Of a stretch of DNA of 56,326 nucleotides, positions 39,589 through 46,929 are shown in pieces. How positions within the stretch are numbered: position 1 is the stretch's first letter; the number at the start of each line of letters is the position of its first letter. This DNA is from a virus: positions 1 through 56,326 of IMG/VR virus record IMGVR_UViG_3300018083_000033, one strand, 5' to 3'. Below the pieces are notes generated by a model, which was given only the letters and a program-made list of their open reading frames with translations, did no database searches and was not told the DNA's origin. The position numbers were made by a program, and so were the translations under genes.

Positions 39589-39873
39589 ATGGACTTCTGT
39601 GCAAACGCGGGCGAGCCCTTCGTGGGCATGTCCTGTGACATCTGCGATCGAGAGATTGAGGCGGGGCAGGCGGTTCGGCACGACATCGACGGGGACGCGA
39701 CCGGCGTCAAGGTGCGTGCCCGGTGCGCCTGCTGCCACGACAAGGCGATTGAGATTGCCCGTGCGGCCCTGATGGTGGCCGAGGGGATCGCGCGGTGCTC
39801 GTCCAGTGCGGCGGTGGCGGCGGATTCGATCCTGTTGCATGCGCGGCTGCATGGGCATGAGGTGGCGGCGTGA
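39589..39873 (+). CDS. Small zinc-binding protein
   Basis: A 94-residue protein with GGGAGG 8 bases before the ATG. CDICDREIEAGQAVRHDID...VRARCACCHDKAIEIARAAL is a LIM/zinc-ribbon-like CX2C...CX2C. The C-terminal helix is Ala-rich. Function is unknown. Confidence 0.6.
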   Translation: MDFCANAGEPFVGMSCDICDREIEAGQAVRHDIDGDATGVKVRARCACCHDKAIEIARAALMVAEGIARCSSSAAVAADSILLHARLHGHEVAA

Positions 39874-40046
39874 CCCCACACCAGATGGCGTTCATTCGTT
39901 CCTGCCCTGACCACTGGATCGACATGGTGGAGAACATCCTGGCGATGTTTGAAGACTCAGGGGCGGCGTTGGCGGCGTTTCACGACGAACGGACACGGCG
40001 GCAGACGGCGAAGAAGGACGAACCGCGAGCGGGTGAGGCGGCGTGA
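39870..40046 (+). CDS. 58-residue helical protein
   Basis: GTG 39870 in a GTGA overlap; begins MTPHQMAFIRSCPDHWIDMV, then a helix ENILAMFEDSGAALAAFHDE and a basic tail. It ends in a GTGA overlap with the next gene. Function is unknown. Confidence 0.55.
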   Translation: MTPHQMAFIRSCPDHWIDMVENILAMFEDSGAALAAFHDERTRRQTAKKDEPRAGEAA

Positions 40047-40378
40047 CCGTTCGCGACATGGTAGCGGCCATCTCCACAGAGCTGCGGGATACCGACGTCG
40101 CCCCGGAGCGTGCCGCACAGTTGCTCGCCAAGCTCACGGCGCTCCTCGGGAACTGCAATACCGAAATCCGGTTCGCCGATGCCTGTTACGCGGAAGTGCT
40201 GCTCACCTGTTTGACGACAGACGAAGCGGCCTCACGGGCCAAGATTCGCGCGGAGACCACGCCGCAGTATCAGCGCAAGCGGGAAGCGCGGGACACGAAG
40301 GAGCTCGTGATTGAGATGGTTCGGTCGCTGAAATATATCCTGCGGGCGGCTGAGGAAGAAATGAGGCTCAGCCGCTGA
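40043..40378 (+). CDS. Helical early protein
   Basis: A 111-residue protein, GTG start. VRDMVAAISTELRDTDVAPERAAQLLAKLTALLGNCNTEIRFADACYAEVLLTCL, then RAETTPQYQRKREARDTKELVIEMVRSLKYILRAAEEEM, is all helical. It is a size and type often found beside recombination genes, but no family is recognised. Translationally coupled at both ends. Confidence 0.6.
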   Translation: MTVRDMVAAISTELRDTDVAPERAAQLLAKLTALLGNCNTEIRFADACYAEVLLTCLTTDEAASRAKIRAETTPQYQRKREARDTKELVIEMVRSLKYILRAAEEEMRLSR

Positions 40379-40806
40379 TGGCAATCGATTACAGCGGCTT
40401 CGCCTTCCCGAAGGGCACGCCAGCCGGCGTCGCACGTCACCAGCGGAAGGCCGCGAAGGCGGACCAGCTCGCCGAGGCGTATGCGGTGGTCGATACCCGC
40501 GATCAGTCCTATTGCCGCGTGACGGGCCGGCACACGGTCCCTGCGGCGGTGGATCCGCGCGTGCGGCGTGAGCATCATCACCTGAAGGGCCGGCGCGTGA
40601 TGCCCGAGTGGCGGCACGACCCCAAGCGCATCGTGACGGTGTGCAAGCAGGCGCACGATCTGATTACGGCGGGCTGGATTGTGGTGGAAGGGCTTGACGC
40701 CGACAAGCCGCACGGGCTGCGCTTTCACTGGAAGGAAGGGCTCGACCCAAAGATGAAGATTCTGGTCATCAAAAGCCGCCGACGTTCGCAGCAGGAGGCC
40801 GAATGA
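40378..40806 (+). CDS. HNH-like nuclease
   Basis: A 142-residue protein overlapping the previous stop by 1 base. VVDTRDQSYCRVTGRHT...EHHHLKGRRVMPEWRHDPKRIVTVCKQAHDLITAGWIVVEG follows an HNH layout: EHHH with following helix, then VC--AHDLI as the second metal half. Only one Cys pair half is present, so the structural zinc may be missing. It may process recombination intermediates. The family call is moderate. Confidence 0.65.
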   Translation: MAIDYSGFAFPKGTPAGVARHQRKAAKADQLAEAYAVVDTRDQSYCRVTGRHTVPAAVDPRVRREHHHLKGRRVMPEWRHDPKRIVTVCKQAHDLITAGWIVVEGLDADKPHGLRFHWKEGLDPKMKILVIKSRRRSQQEAE

Positions 40807-41000
40807 GCCCAGACATTTCGATGTGTCCCGACATGCAGTGCCCCCAGGCGCGGGACTGTTACCGCAGCCCAACGAGTGGGACGGTGCCCGATCCGCTGCG
40901 GCAGTCCTGGCTGGAGCGCTCGCCTCGGCCGAGTGGGGCGGATCGCTGTTATCTCTACTGGTCGATCACGGCGGCGACGACGCCGAAGGATGCCGCGTGA
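40803..41000 (+). CDS. Small Cys-containing phage protein
   Basis: A 65-residue protein. MCPDMQCPQARDCYRSPTSGTVPDPLRQSWLERSPRPSGADRCYLYW has a pattern known from many phages (C-----C-R...P...QSW-------G--C--Y). ATGA overlap with the previous gene and GTGA overlap with the next. Function is unknown. Confidence 0.6.
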   Translation: MSPDISMCPDMQCPQARDCYRSPTSGTVPDPLRQSWLERSPRPSGADRCYLYWSITAATTPKDAA

Positions 41001-41473
41001 GCATAGTCGCGATCGATCCGGGCTGCGACCGGAGCGCGTGGATCCGCTACGACGGCCGTCGCGTGGTCGGTCACGGCAAGGAGGACAACGCCGAGATGCT
41101 GGATAGCGTGCTCGCACAGGCCGTCTTGGAGGGCGAGCGCGTCATCATCGAGCAGATCGCGAGCTACGGTATGCCGGTGGGCGCGGAGGTGTTCGCCACG
41201 GTGTTCTGGGCGGGCCGGTTCGCCCAGCGCGTCGGCTTCTACGACCTGATGCCTCGCAAGGCGGTCAAGTTGCACCTCTGCGGGCAGACGAAGGCGAAGG
41301 ACAGCAACATCCGCCAAGCCCTGATCGACAGGTTCGGCGGGAAGGACCAGGCCATCGGCAAGAAGGCCACGCCGGGGCCGCTCTACGGCATCAAGGCGGA
41401 CGAGTGGCAAGCCTTGGCCCTGGCGGTGACTTGGCACGACTTGAAGGTGGCGAATGCACGCAATCCCTTCTGA
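40997..41473 (+). CDS. RuvC-like Holliday junction resolvase
   Basis: A 158-residue protein, GTG start in a GTGA overlap. RNase H-like fold motifs: VAIDPGCDRSAW (D6), VIIEQIASYG (E51), KAKDSNIRQALIDRFG, and IKADEWQALALAVTWHD (D, about 139-146). It should cut branched DNA before packaging. Its place after Bet fits recombination-dependent replication. Confidence 0.8.
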   Translation: MSIVAIDPGCDRSAWIRYDGRRVVGHGKEDNAEMLDSVLAQAVLEGERVIIEQIASYGMPVGAEVFATVFWAGRFAQRVGFYDLMPRKAVKLHLCGQTKAKDSNIRQALIDRFGGKDQAIGKKATPGPLYGIKADEWQALALAVTWHDLKVANARNPF

Positions 41474-41519
41474 GGCGGATGTGCAGGAGTTGATACACAA
41501 GGGGAAGGTGACGTGGTAG
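41454..41519 (+). CDS. 21-residue peptide frame
   Basis: An open frame of 21 codons starting inside the end of the resolvase gene, ending inside the start of the next gene (overlap 7 bases). Protein-like (PSEADVQELIHKGKVTW), but such short frames arise by chance; reported at low confidence because of the tight packing. Confidence 0.25.
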   Translation: MHAIPSEADVQELIHKGKVTW

Positions 41520-41767
41520 AGCACGACAAAGATCAGTCGCGAATGGACAGTTCGTGCCAACTCGCGGGGCAGCGGGCTACCGCGCCGACCGCCGTCGCTG
41601 ATTCGATCAAGTTCCTGCGCCTGCTGTTGTCCGATTGTGGGGAAGGGGCGAACGAGCACGGCTGGCGTGAGTGTCCGCGCTGCCTCGCGTTCGACTTGTT
41701 GCAGAACCGTGACCGCACGGCATTGCGGCTGATTAAGTCGGCCGTCAAGGCGCTGGAGTGCCGTTGA
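41513..41767 (+). CDS. Early protein with repeat-derived N-terminus
   Basis: An 84-residue protein from GTG 41513, with GGGGAAGG upstream. Residues about 9-32 are encoded by repeat copy B. The rest (FLRLLLSDCGEGANEHGWRECPRCLAFDLLQNRDRTALRLIKSAVKALECR) has a CPRC knuckle and a helix. Overlaps the methyltransferase gene. Confidence 0.6.
   Translation: MVEHDKDQSRMDSSCQLAGQRATAPTAVADSIKFLRLLLSDCGEGANEHGWRECPRCLAFDLLQNRDRTALRLIKSAVKALECR
41536..41608 (+). repeat. Dispersed early-region repeat, copy B
   Basis: Matches copy A (36296-36367) over its whole 73 bases; see there. Begins GTCGCGAATGGACAG and ends GTCGCTGATTCGATC. It codes for a different N-terminal frame than copy A up to the indel, and then the same frame (RATA-x-AVADSI). 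Confidence 0.75.
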
Positions 41768-42573
41768 CGCCCTACTATCAAGATGCGGCCGTGACGTTGG
41801 TTCTCGGTGACTGCTTGGATGTCATGTCTGATCTGCCGCCGGTCGATCACGTCATCACAGATCCGCCGTATGCGTTGGTGGTTGTTAACAGCTCGAAGGG
41901 TGCGCCTCGCGGCAGTATCGGCGCGCAAGAGCGCAGGGATCTCGGTTACGCAGGCGTCACCGATGACCAGCGGATAGCGGCCGGGGCGCATATTGGACGG
42001 CTGGCCCAACGATGGGCGCTGGTGTTCTGTGACGCGGAGAGCCTGACGTCGTGGCGTATGGCGCTCGAGGCTGGCGGCATGAAACACGCGCGCATGGGTG
42101 CGTGGGTGTCACCGGCTTGCACGCCGCAATTCACAGGGGACAGGCCTGGAACGGGCTGGGAAGCCTGCGAGATCGCGCACGCATCCAACGGGCGGTGGCG
42201 GTGGAACGGTGGCGGGCAACCGGCTGTGTGGGTGTTCAATCGGCCGATTAACGGCACGCTGGAGCGCCTACAGGCGTCACACCCGACACCGAAGCCGCTG
42301 GCCCTGCTCGACACCATCGTGCAGCAATTCACCGACCCTGGAGACGTAATCCTCGACCCGTTCGCCGGGAGCGGCACGACGCTGATCGCTGCCAAGCGGC
42401 TCGGGCGCAGGGCCATCGGCATTGAGGCGAACGAGCAATACGCCGAAACCATCGCCCGCCGTCTTTCTCAAGGGGCGCTGGAACTATTCGGAGCCTCCGA
42501 TGCGGTAGATCCCCATGCCGGTAGCACGGGAAAGCCGCCCACGCGCGACGGCGATCTTTTGGAATCGGCCTGA
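41758..42573 (+). CDS. DNA (N4-cytosine or N6-adenine) methyltransferase
   Basis: A 271-residue protein; start GTG 41758, or TTG 41764, which overlaps the previous stop. Motif IV is TDPPYAL (about residue 35) and motif I is DPFAGSGTTLIAAKRLGRRAIGIE (about 200-223), so the order is beta-type. It contains no recognised target domain label. It may protect phage DNA from host restriction or mark it for other processes. Confidence 0.9.
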   Translation: MPLTPYYQDAAVTLVLGDCLDVMSDLPPVDHVITDPPYALVVVNSSKGAPRGSIGAQERRDLGYAGVTDDQRIAAGAHIGRLAQRWALVFCDAESLTSWRMALEAGGMKHARMGAWVSPACTPQFTGDRPGTGWEACEIAHASNGRWRWNGGGQPAVWVFNRPINGTLERLQASHPTPKPLALLDTIVQQFTDPGDVILDPFAGSGTTLIAAKRLGRRAIGIEANEQYAETIARRLSQGALELFGASDAVDPHAGSTGKPPTRDGDLLESA

Positions 42574-42690
42574 AGTTGTCGGAGTTCGATCACTAGGTAA
42601 CAGAGAAGAGAAGACCTCTGCGCGGCGAGCCACGAGACGCTGATTCGATGCAACACGCCACCGCGGGGAAGAACGAGCCGGAGCGAACAA

Positions 42691-42924
42691 ATGACCGTGT
42701 ACGTGTTGAGAGATCTCGGCAACGGCGAAGGCCGGAAATATATCTGGTGGCACACGTCAAGCGTGAAGGCCGACCAGCAACACCGCAGGCATGCCGCAAC
42801 GCCATCTCGGTTCTCTCCGCTGTCGGCGCGGGAAGATGTGGCGTTCGCTGAGTTGTCCTCGGACTATGAGCCCATCGCTGGTTGTCTGTCGCCGAACTAC
42901 TGGAAGAGGAAGGACGGGCGGTGA
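42691..42924 (+). CDS. Small basic protein before the structured RNA region
   Basis: A 77-residue protein with CGGAGCG 7 bases before its ATG. VYVLRDLGNGEGRKYIWWHTSSVKADQQHRRHAATPSRFSPLSAREDVAFAELSSDYEPIAGCLSPNYWKRKDGR; no family is recognised. It is the last gene before the 600-base gap with many helices. If the RNA is the product, this gene may be a partner, which is a guess. Confidence 0.5.
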   Translation: MTVYVLRDLGNGEGRKYIWWHTSSVKADQQHRRHAATPSRFSPLSAREDVAFAELSSDYEPIAGCLSPNYWKRKDGR

Positions 42925-43520
42925 CTGGTGACAGACCAGCGAGGGAGCGGGAAGCGCGGCAAGGCGCCGCGTGCTCGTTCACGGGGAACACTCGGCGGAG
43001 CAGACCCTGACAATGCCGGTGAGGTTGTTTACCAAGACCGGCGCCCGTCATAACCGCAGGCTTATGATCTCGGCAAGATCATAAACGGAATGAATTGGAC
43101 AAGGTGGGCTGAGGTGGGAAATACTGGGGCGAACCGAGTCAGGGGTTGTGACCCTGCCCGGTTCATGCTGACAGGCGGTGTGGGACCGCTGCCAGTGCCC
43201 TACGCGATTCTCCCACACAACACATCACAGCGCATCCCGAGCAGCACGGCGGCGGGCGGGAATGCGTGCAAGCCCCTTACCCGGCGACTGCACAGGGGGC
43301 AGCGTGGAGCGCAATCCTAGAGCGCGCAGGGTGCCCCGATCAGCGGGGCCGAGAGTCTGGGAAGCGGAGCGGGCTGTATCCGAGACTCCGCCCGAAGGTG
43401 ACGGCCGAACGCCGAAAGGCATGGCACTGATCTCGAGGTGGCGCTACCCCAGTGCGGCGGTAGCTTTGCCTCGGCTCAAACCAAACAACCGAAGGCATCG
43501 CATACAGAACTAGAGGATTG
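42925..43520 (+). ncRNA. Large structured noncoding RNA candidate
   Basis: No gene fits this 596-base stretch. It contains many perfect helices: GCGCGGC/GCCGCGT (42954-42972), TGCTC/GAGCA (42973-43002), GCCGGT/ACCGGC (43015-43042), TTATGATCT/AGATCATAA (43062-43084), GAACCG/CGGTTC around CAGGG/CCCTG (43131-43164), GTGTGGGA/TCCCACAC (43178-43218), GCCCCG/CGGGGC (43333-43349), GAGTCT/AGACTC (43353-43388), GCC-GAAA-GGC (43411-43420) and GCACTG/CAGTGC (43424-43455). Size, helix density, GNRA loop and phage location recall large phage RNAs such as GOLLD or ROOL; I cannot show homology. AGAGG at the end serves the next gene. Confidence 0.6.
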
Positions 43521-43859
43521 ATGCTGCCAGAGTTTGAGGAACGCCGAGCAGTGGAACGGAGACGTGAGGCCGACGCGAACTTCCTGCGGTTCTGGGAGGC
43601 CTACCCCAGACGGCAAGCCAGGATCGACGCGGTGAAGGCGTGGAACCAGATTCGGCCGGATGCTGGAACCGTGGAGGCCATCTTAGCGGCCTTGGAATGG
43701 CAGCGGGAGACATGGGACAGCCCACAGTTCATTCCGTTACCAGCCTCGTATCTGCGCGGGCATCGCTGGGAGGACGAGCGGCCGGAGCAGCCCGCCAGCA
43801 AGTCCATGAGTGCGGGAGCCGCGGCGGTGTTTCGGGTGTTAGGAGGGAAGGCGTCGTGA
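43521..43859 (+). CDS. Replication protein-like domain (O-like C-terminal part)
   Basis: A 112-residue protein from ATG 43521. FLRFWEAYPRRQARIDAVKAWNQIRPDAGTVEAILAALEWQRETWDSPQFIPLPASYLRGHRWEDE matches the C-terminal region of many phage replication initiators (FW-AYPRK--R--A-KAW...FIP-P-TWL---RW-DE). The N-terminal DNA-binding domain of a full O-type protein is absent, so it may be a stand-alone helicase-recruiting module. Confidence 0.75.
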   Translation: MLPEFEERRAVERRREADANFLRFWEAYPRRQARIDAVKAWNQIRPDAGTVEAILAALEWQRETWDSPQFIPLPASYLRGHRWEDERPEQPASKSMSAGAAAVFRVLGGKAS

Positions 43860-44107
43860 TGCTGTGCGGAGAGTGCCGGCACTACCAGCCAGCAGAACTC
43901 GATATCTGCTTGACCACGCCGGAGGAATGCACGCACCCGGCCACCGCTGCCGTCGATGTGGTGACCGGCAAGCGGTCGCGTGTGTGCCCTCGGGCTGCTC
44001 GGCGCGGCGCATGTGGGCCGGAGGCCGCGCTGTTTGAGGCGCGTCCGCCCGAGCCGCCATCGCGCGGCCTGTTTGAGTGGCTCCGCGATCGATGGGTGCG
44101 GATGTGA
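43856..44107 (+). CDS. Small Cys-rich phage protein
   Basis: An 83-residue protein from GTG 43856 in a GTGA overlap, with AGGAGG 9 bases upstream. CGECRHYQPAELDICLTTPEECTHPATAAVDVVTGKRSRVCPRAARRGACGPEAALFEARP matches a common family of phage metal-binding proteins (C--CR...C--P...V-G-----C---R...CG-E---F). Function is unknown. Confidence 0.7.
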   Translation: MMLCGECRHYQPAELDICLTTPEECTHPATAAVDVVTGKRSRVCPRAARRGACGPEAALFEARPPEPPSRGLFEWLRDRWVRM

Positions 44108-44385
44108 CGCTCGTCGCGCATATGGCCCGCAAGTGGGACTCGAAGGGCGAAGCGAGCCTGCGGGCAGCACAGGCGGCGTTTCGGCAGTATCGCGGCGAGG
44201 ATGGCTACGCGGAGCGCGAGGCGGCGATTGCGGCGCTGCCGGTGGCAGAGTGGAAGGGCCGTCAGCTTCGTGCGTTCCGCTGCCACGGCGAGACAGGTAA
44301 GGGGCCGCATGACGTGAACGTGCCGGAGTCGCTACTGTGGGTGCTTATTGGATTGGACCGCTGGAAATGTCCGTATCACGCATAG
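44104..44385 (+). CDS. Small helical early protein
   Basis: A 93-residue protein from GTG 44104 in a GTGA overlap. ARKWDSKGEASLRAAQAAFRQYRGEDGYAEREAAIAALPVAEWKGRQLRAFRCHGETGKGPHDVNVPESLLWVLIGLDRWKCPYH. The C-terminal HxxxGxGxHxxN-type and CPYH residues may bind metal. No family is recognised. Confidence 0.6.
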   Translation: MTLVAHMARKWDSKGEASLRAAQAAFRQYRGEDGYAEREAAIAALPVAEWKGRQLRAFRCHGETGKGPHDVNVPESLLWVLIGLDRWKCPYHA

Positions 44386-44418
44386 CCGCCGACGCGGTAG
44401 CAAGTGCGGTCGAGTAAC

Positions 44419-44454
44419 CACAGGCTGTCCATTCGCGCAGAAGTCTTGTCTTTC
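44419..44454. repeat. Dispersed early-region repeat, copy D
   Basis: CACAGGCTGTCCATTCGCGC, followed by AGAAGTCTTGTCTTTC. The first 19 bases match copy E (30523-30541) except one. The second part matches copy F (45842-45869). It lies in a 105-base gap before the gene at 44491. On the minus strand it reads GCGCGAATGGACAG, the core of copies A-C. Confidence 0.65.
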
Positions 44455-44490
44455 GTGTTGGGTATGGGTGTGAGGGAAGCGGGAGGCGTC

Positions 44491-44766
44491 GTGAGCGAGT
44501 GGCAACCGATTGAGACAGCGCCGAAGATGCGGAAGGTGATTGTGTTCTACCGCAACGCGCTGGGCAATGGGCGTTGCGTGATGGCGTGCGATTACGCGGC
44601 CCATTCACTCGAAATGCACGACGACTATGCCGACGTGGCCGAGTTCGAAGGGGAGACGTCCTATGCGCCGGCCGGTTGGTATGAGGAGCATGAGGCGGAC
44701 GAGCCGTTGATGCCCCTCAGTGAACGGCCAACCCACTGGATGCCCTTACCGGAGCCTCCCAAGTGA
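44491..44766 (+). CDS. DUF551-like protein
   Basis: A 91-residue protein from GTG 44491, with GGGAGG 4 bases upstream. EWQPIETAPKMRKVIVFYRNALGNGRCVMACDY...GWYEEHEADEPLMPLSERPTHWMPLPEPPK matches the DUF551 layout (WQPIETAP at the start, PTHWMPLPEPP at the end). Widespread in phages, function unknown. Confidence 0.85.
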   Translation: MSEWQPIETAPKMRKVIVFYRNALGNGRCVMACDYAAHSLEMHDDYADVAEFEGETSYAPAGWYEEHEADEPLMPLSERPTHWMPLPEPPK

Positions 44767-45209
44767 ACGAGACGCGCGAGATTGGGATGGCGCTGGCGAC
44801 ACTGGCGGAAGCGTACGGGCTTCGAGACCTGACCCCAGCCCGGATCAAAATCTACGAGCGGGCGCTGAAGAAGATCCCGGTGGCCTTACTGAGTCCGATG
44901 GTCGAGCACTGCATCGACACCCGGAAGCCGTATGGGCGGGACTGGTTGCCGAGCGTGGAAGAACTCAGGGCGGATGCGGAGTGGGCACGGCAGGACATCT
45001 TAAAGCGCACGCCCTATGAAATGTGCGCGCAATGCGAGGACAGCCAGGGCTGGCTCGAGATCGAGCAGGACGGGGTGAAGCGGCTACGTCGCTGCTCGTG
45101 CAGGGCCGCATATTTGGCAAAGCTAGACGGCCTCGGGGCGATCGGAGAGACGTTGAGCCTGCCGCCTGTGCAGGAGTTTCGGCAACTGACGGCCGGGGAG
45201 ATGGACTGA
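44763..45209 (+). CDS. Helicase loader-like / replication-associated protein
   Basis: A 148-residue protein with ATG overlapping the DUF551 stop. MALATLAEAYGLRDLTPARIKIYERALKKIPVALLSPMVEHCIDTRKPYGRDWLPSVEELRADAEWAR resembles the helical domain of G39P-type helicase inhibitors/loaders (ARI-IY--AL--IP---L---V...R----PS--E-). It ends with a zinc-like set (CAQCEDSQGWLEIEQDGVKRLRRCSCR). It lies 0.9 kb after the O-like domain, so these two may recruit the host helicase. Confidence 0.65.
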   Translation: MNETREIGMALATLAEAYGLRDLTPARIKIYERALKKIPVALLSPMVEHCIDTRKPYGRDWLPSVEELRADAEWARQDILKRTPYEMCAQCEDSQGWLEIEQDGVKRLRRCSCRAAYLAKLDGLGAIGETLSLPPVQEFRQLTAGEMD

Positions 45210-45388
45210 TGCCACAGGTCGATCATTCTGTGTGGGTTCTGATGTGGAAATACTTTGACGGTTCAGCCTTTGAGGTGGTGCGAGCCTACACCAGCCAAGA
45301 GCGCGCCGCAGAGGACTTCGAACTCGTGGCAAAGAACGAGGACGCCAAGAAGTGGGAGCTCAAACAGGTGCCGTGGTATCAGCGATGA
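45209..45388 (+). CDS. 59-residue phage protein
   Basis: Starts at ATG 45209, overlapping the previous stop. VWVLMWKYFDGSAFEVVRAYTSQERAAEDFELVAKNEDAKKWELKQVPW is a small beta-alpha-beta protein common in phages of high-GC hosts. ATGA overlap with the next gene. Function is unknown. Confidence 0.65.
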   Translation: MPQVDHSVWVLMWKYFDGSAFEVVRAYTSQERAAEDFELVAKNEDAKKWELKQVPWYQR

Positions 45389-45828
45389 GCCTCGACGCCG
45401 ACGACATCAGCCAGCAGATCGACGCCCATCTGAAGCGCATCAGGGCAGAAGGGCAATTCAGGGTAGACGGCTGGGCGGGCTATGCCTGCGAGTTGATGCC
45501 CGATATGGACGACCGCTGCCGGATCTGCCACGAGCGGGAAGCGGGACGAGGGCGGCGGGTGTGCCATCGCTGCGAGCGGGCCTCGAGGGGCACGCCAAGG
45601 GTGCCCGTCCTGAAGCCCTACGTGCCCGAACTGGAGCGCGGGAGGGGACGGCCCAAGGGTGAGCCCAAGCCCGTCCTGATGTGCCGTGTGTGCCACATCT
45701 ACCGGCCCGCCAAGCATCGGACGCGGTGTAGCAAATGTCTGCATAAGGCGAGACTGGCGAATGGCTACAACGAGAAGCGCAGCGAAGCACGCAAAGCGGC
45801 CGGCGCGGTAGCACGGGAGGCGGAATGA
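45385..45828 (+). CDS. Protein with two zinc-ribbon pairs
   Basis: A 147-residue protein from ATG 45385. CRICHEREAGRGRRVCHRCERASRG and CRVCHIYRPAKHRTRCSKCLHKARLANGYN each supply CX2C...CX2C. A basic linker (ELERGRGRPKGEPKP) lies between. It resembles DNA- or RNA-binding zinc modules. Function is unknown. Confidence 0.65.
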   Translation: MSLDADDISQQIDAHLKRIRAEGQFRVDGWAGYACELMPDMDDRCRICHEREAGRGRRVCHRCERASRGTPRVPVLKPYVPELERGRGRPKGEPKPVLMCRVCHIYRPAKHRTRCSKCLHKARLANGYNEKRSEARKAAGAVAREAE

Positions 45829-45841
45829 CTCTCAGGGTACG

Positions 45842-45869
45842 CCATCGCGCAGAAGGCTCTAAGTCTTTC
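45842..45869 (+). repeat. Dispersed early-region repeat, copy F
   Basis: CCATCGCGCAGAAGGCTC then TAAGTCTTTC; matches 44429-44454 with a few indels. Like copy D, it lies in the gap directly before a gene (45886), so D and F may be regulatory sites. Confidence 0.5.
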
Positions 45870-45885
45870 TCTTTCTAGGAGTTGC

Positions 45886-46461
45886 ATGGAGACACCGGGA
45901 GCGCAGGAGCAGGCACAAGGGAAGGCACAGGAGACGCGGACCTTCCCGATTATGGGGCGGCGCGTGACTGAGCGCGGCGTTAGCATTCCGTGGGCGCTGA
46001 TTGCTCCACACGAGGCACAGGCGCTCGTCAATCACGGCGGTCAGACGTTGGAGCGGCTTGCCGAGCGTGGCGGGCTGGCACCCTGTGAGGCGCTGGCCGT
46101 GCTGGAAGACCGAACGTGGCGAGCAATACCGCCCGGTTACGCCGAAGACGACCTCGCGCAGTTCGTAGCCAAAGCGTTCGCCACACTTTCAGCCGATCTC
46201 ACCGCCACCCGTCAGGCCCGAGAGGAGGCCGAACGGGAACGAGACGCGATGCAACGACGCGCCGAAGCGGCCGAGGACGACTGGCAAGTCGCTGAGAAGC
46301 GCGCAGAAGCCGCCGAAGCCCTGCGTGCTGCCCTCCTCCAGCAGATAGCGAAGCTGCGAGACGAGATGTATGCCTGGCAGGGATTGAGCGACGTGCGGAT
46401 GCGGCAGATCCGCGACTGGCGCGAACGACTCGCTGCCGCCCTCTCTGAAGGGAAGGAGTAG
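45886..46461 (+). CDS. Coiled-coil early protein
   Basis: A 191-residue protein, TAGGAG 6 bases before ATG. RGVSIPWALIAPHEAQALVNHGGQTLERLAERGGLAPCEALAVLEDRTWR is a segment found in many phage proteins. From residue 100 to the end it is a coiled coil (TRQAREEAERERDAMQRRAEAAEDDWQVAEKRAEAAEALRAALLQQIAKLRDEM). Function is unknown. Confidence 0.7.
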   Translation: METPGAQEQAQGKAQETRTFPIMGRRVTERGVSIPWALIAPHEAQALVNHGGQTLERLAERGGLAPCEALAVLEDRTWRAIPPGYAEDDLAQFVAKAFATLSADLTATRQAREEAERERDAMQRRAEAAEDDWQVAEKRAEAAEALRAALLQQIAKLRDEMYAWQGLSDVRMRQIRDWRERLAAALSEGKE

Positions 46462-46465
46462 ACCG

Positions 46466-46654
46466 TTGACCGCACGGAACGAGATTCTGGCAAGGACCGC
46501 CGACATCATCTTGCATTGTCGCGACGACTTCGGCGGCGATTACGCGCCGGCCCACGCCAAGCGAGACATCGCGGCACTCGCTGCGATGCTTGCGCTGATC
46601 GTGCAAAGCACTAAAGACGAAGCGTGGCACCCGCCAGTACGGAAAGCCGAGTGA
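46466..46654 (+). CDS. 62-residue early protein
   Basis: Starts at TTG 46466, with GGAAGGAG 7-8 bases upstream. ILARTADIILHCRDDFGGDYAPAHAKRDIAALAAMLALIVQSTKDEAWHPP is helical. Overlaps the next gene by 4 bases (GTGA). No family is recognised. Confidence 0.6.
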   Translation: MTARNEILARTADIILHCRDDFGGDYAPAHAKRDIAALAAMLALIVQSTKDEAWHPPVRKAE

Positions 46655-46929
46655 CCGAAGAACGCCGCCACCAACCAGACCGGAAAGTCCTCAACGGCGA
46701 GCGGGCCGGGGATCAGTCTCTCCGTAAGGCCGTGGCTGACCGTATCGCCGCGGCTCGAGAGGCGCGTGGCCTGACCATCCAACAACTCGCCGATCTCGCC
46801 GGCATGCACTACCAGACGGTGCGGGAGGCGCTTTACCATCAGGTCGATCCGAAGCTCTCCACGCTGATTGCTCTTTCAGCCGCCCTCGACATTCCGCTTA
46901 CAGAATTAGTCAAGCCACGCGCGGCATAG
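46651..46929 (+). CDS. XRE-family HTH protein
   Basis: A 92-residue protein from GTG 46651. LRKAVADRIAAAREARGLTIQQLADLAGMHYQTVREALYHQVDPKLSTLIALSAALDIPLTELVKP is a clear Cro/Xre HTH. It ends the early operon and may regulate the late genes that follow. Confidence 0.8.
   Translation: MTEERRHQPDRKVLNGERAGDQSLRKAVADRIAAAREARGLTIQQLADLAGMHYQTVREALYHQVDPKLSTLIALSAALDIPLTELVKPRAA

Noticed and set aside
45825-45878. A 17-codon frame (MTLRVRHRAEGSKSFSF)
   Set aside because: Too short, and it coincides with dispersed repeat copy F, which explains the sequence better.
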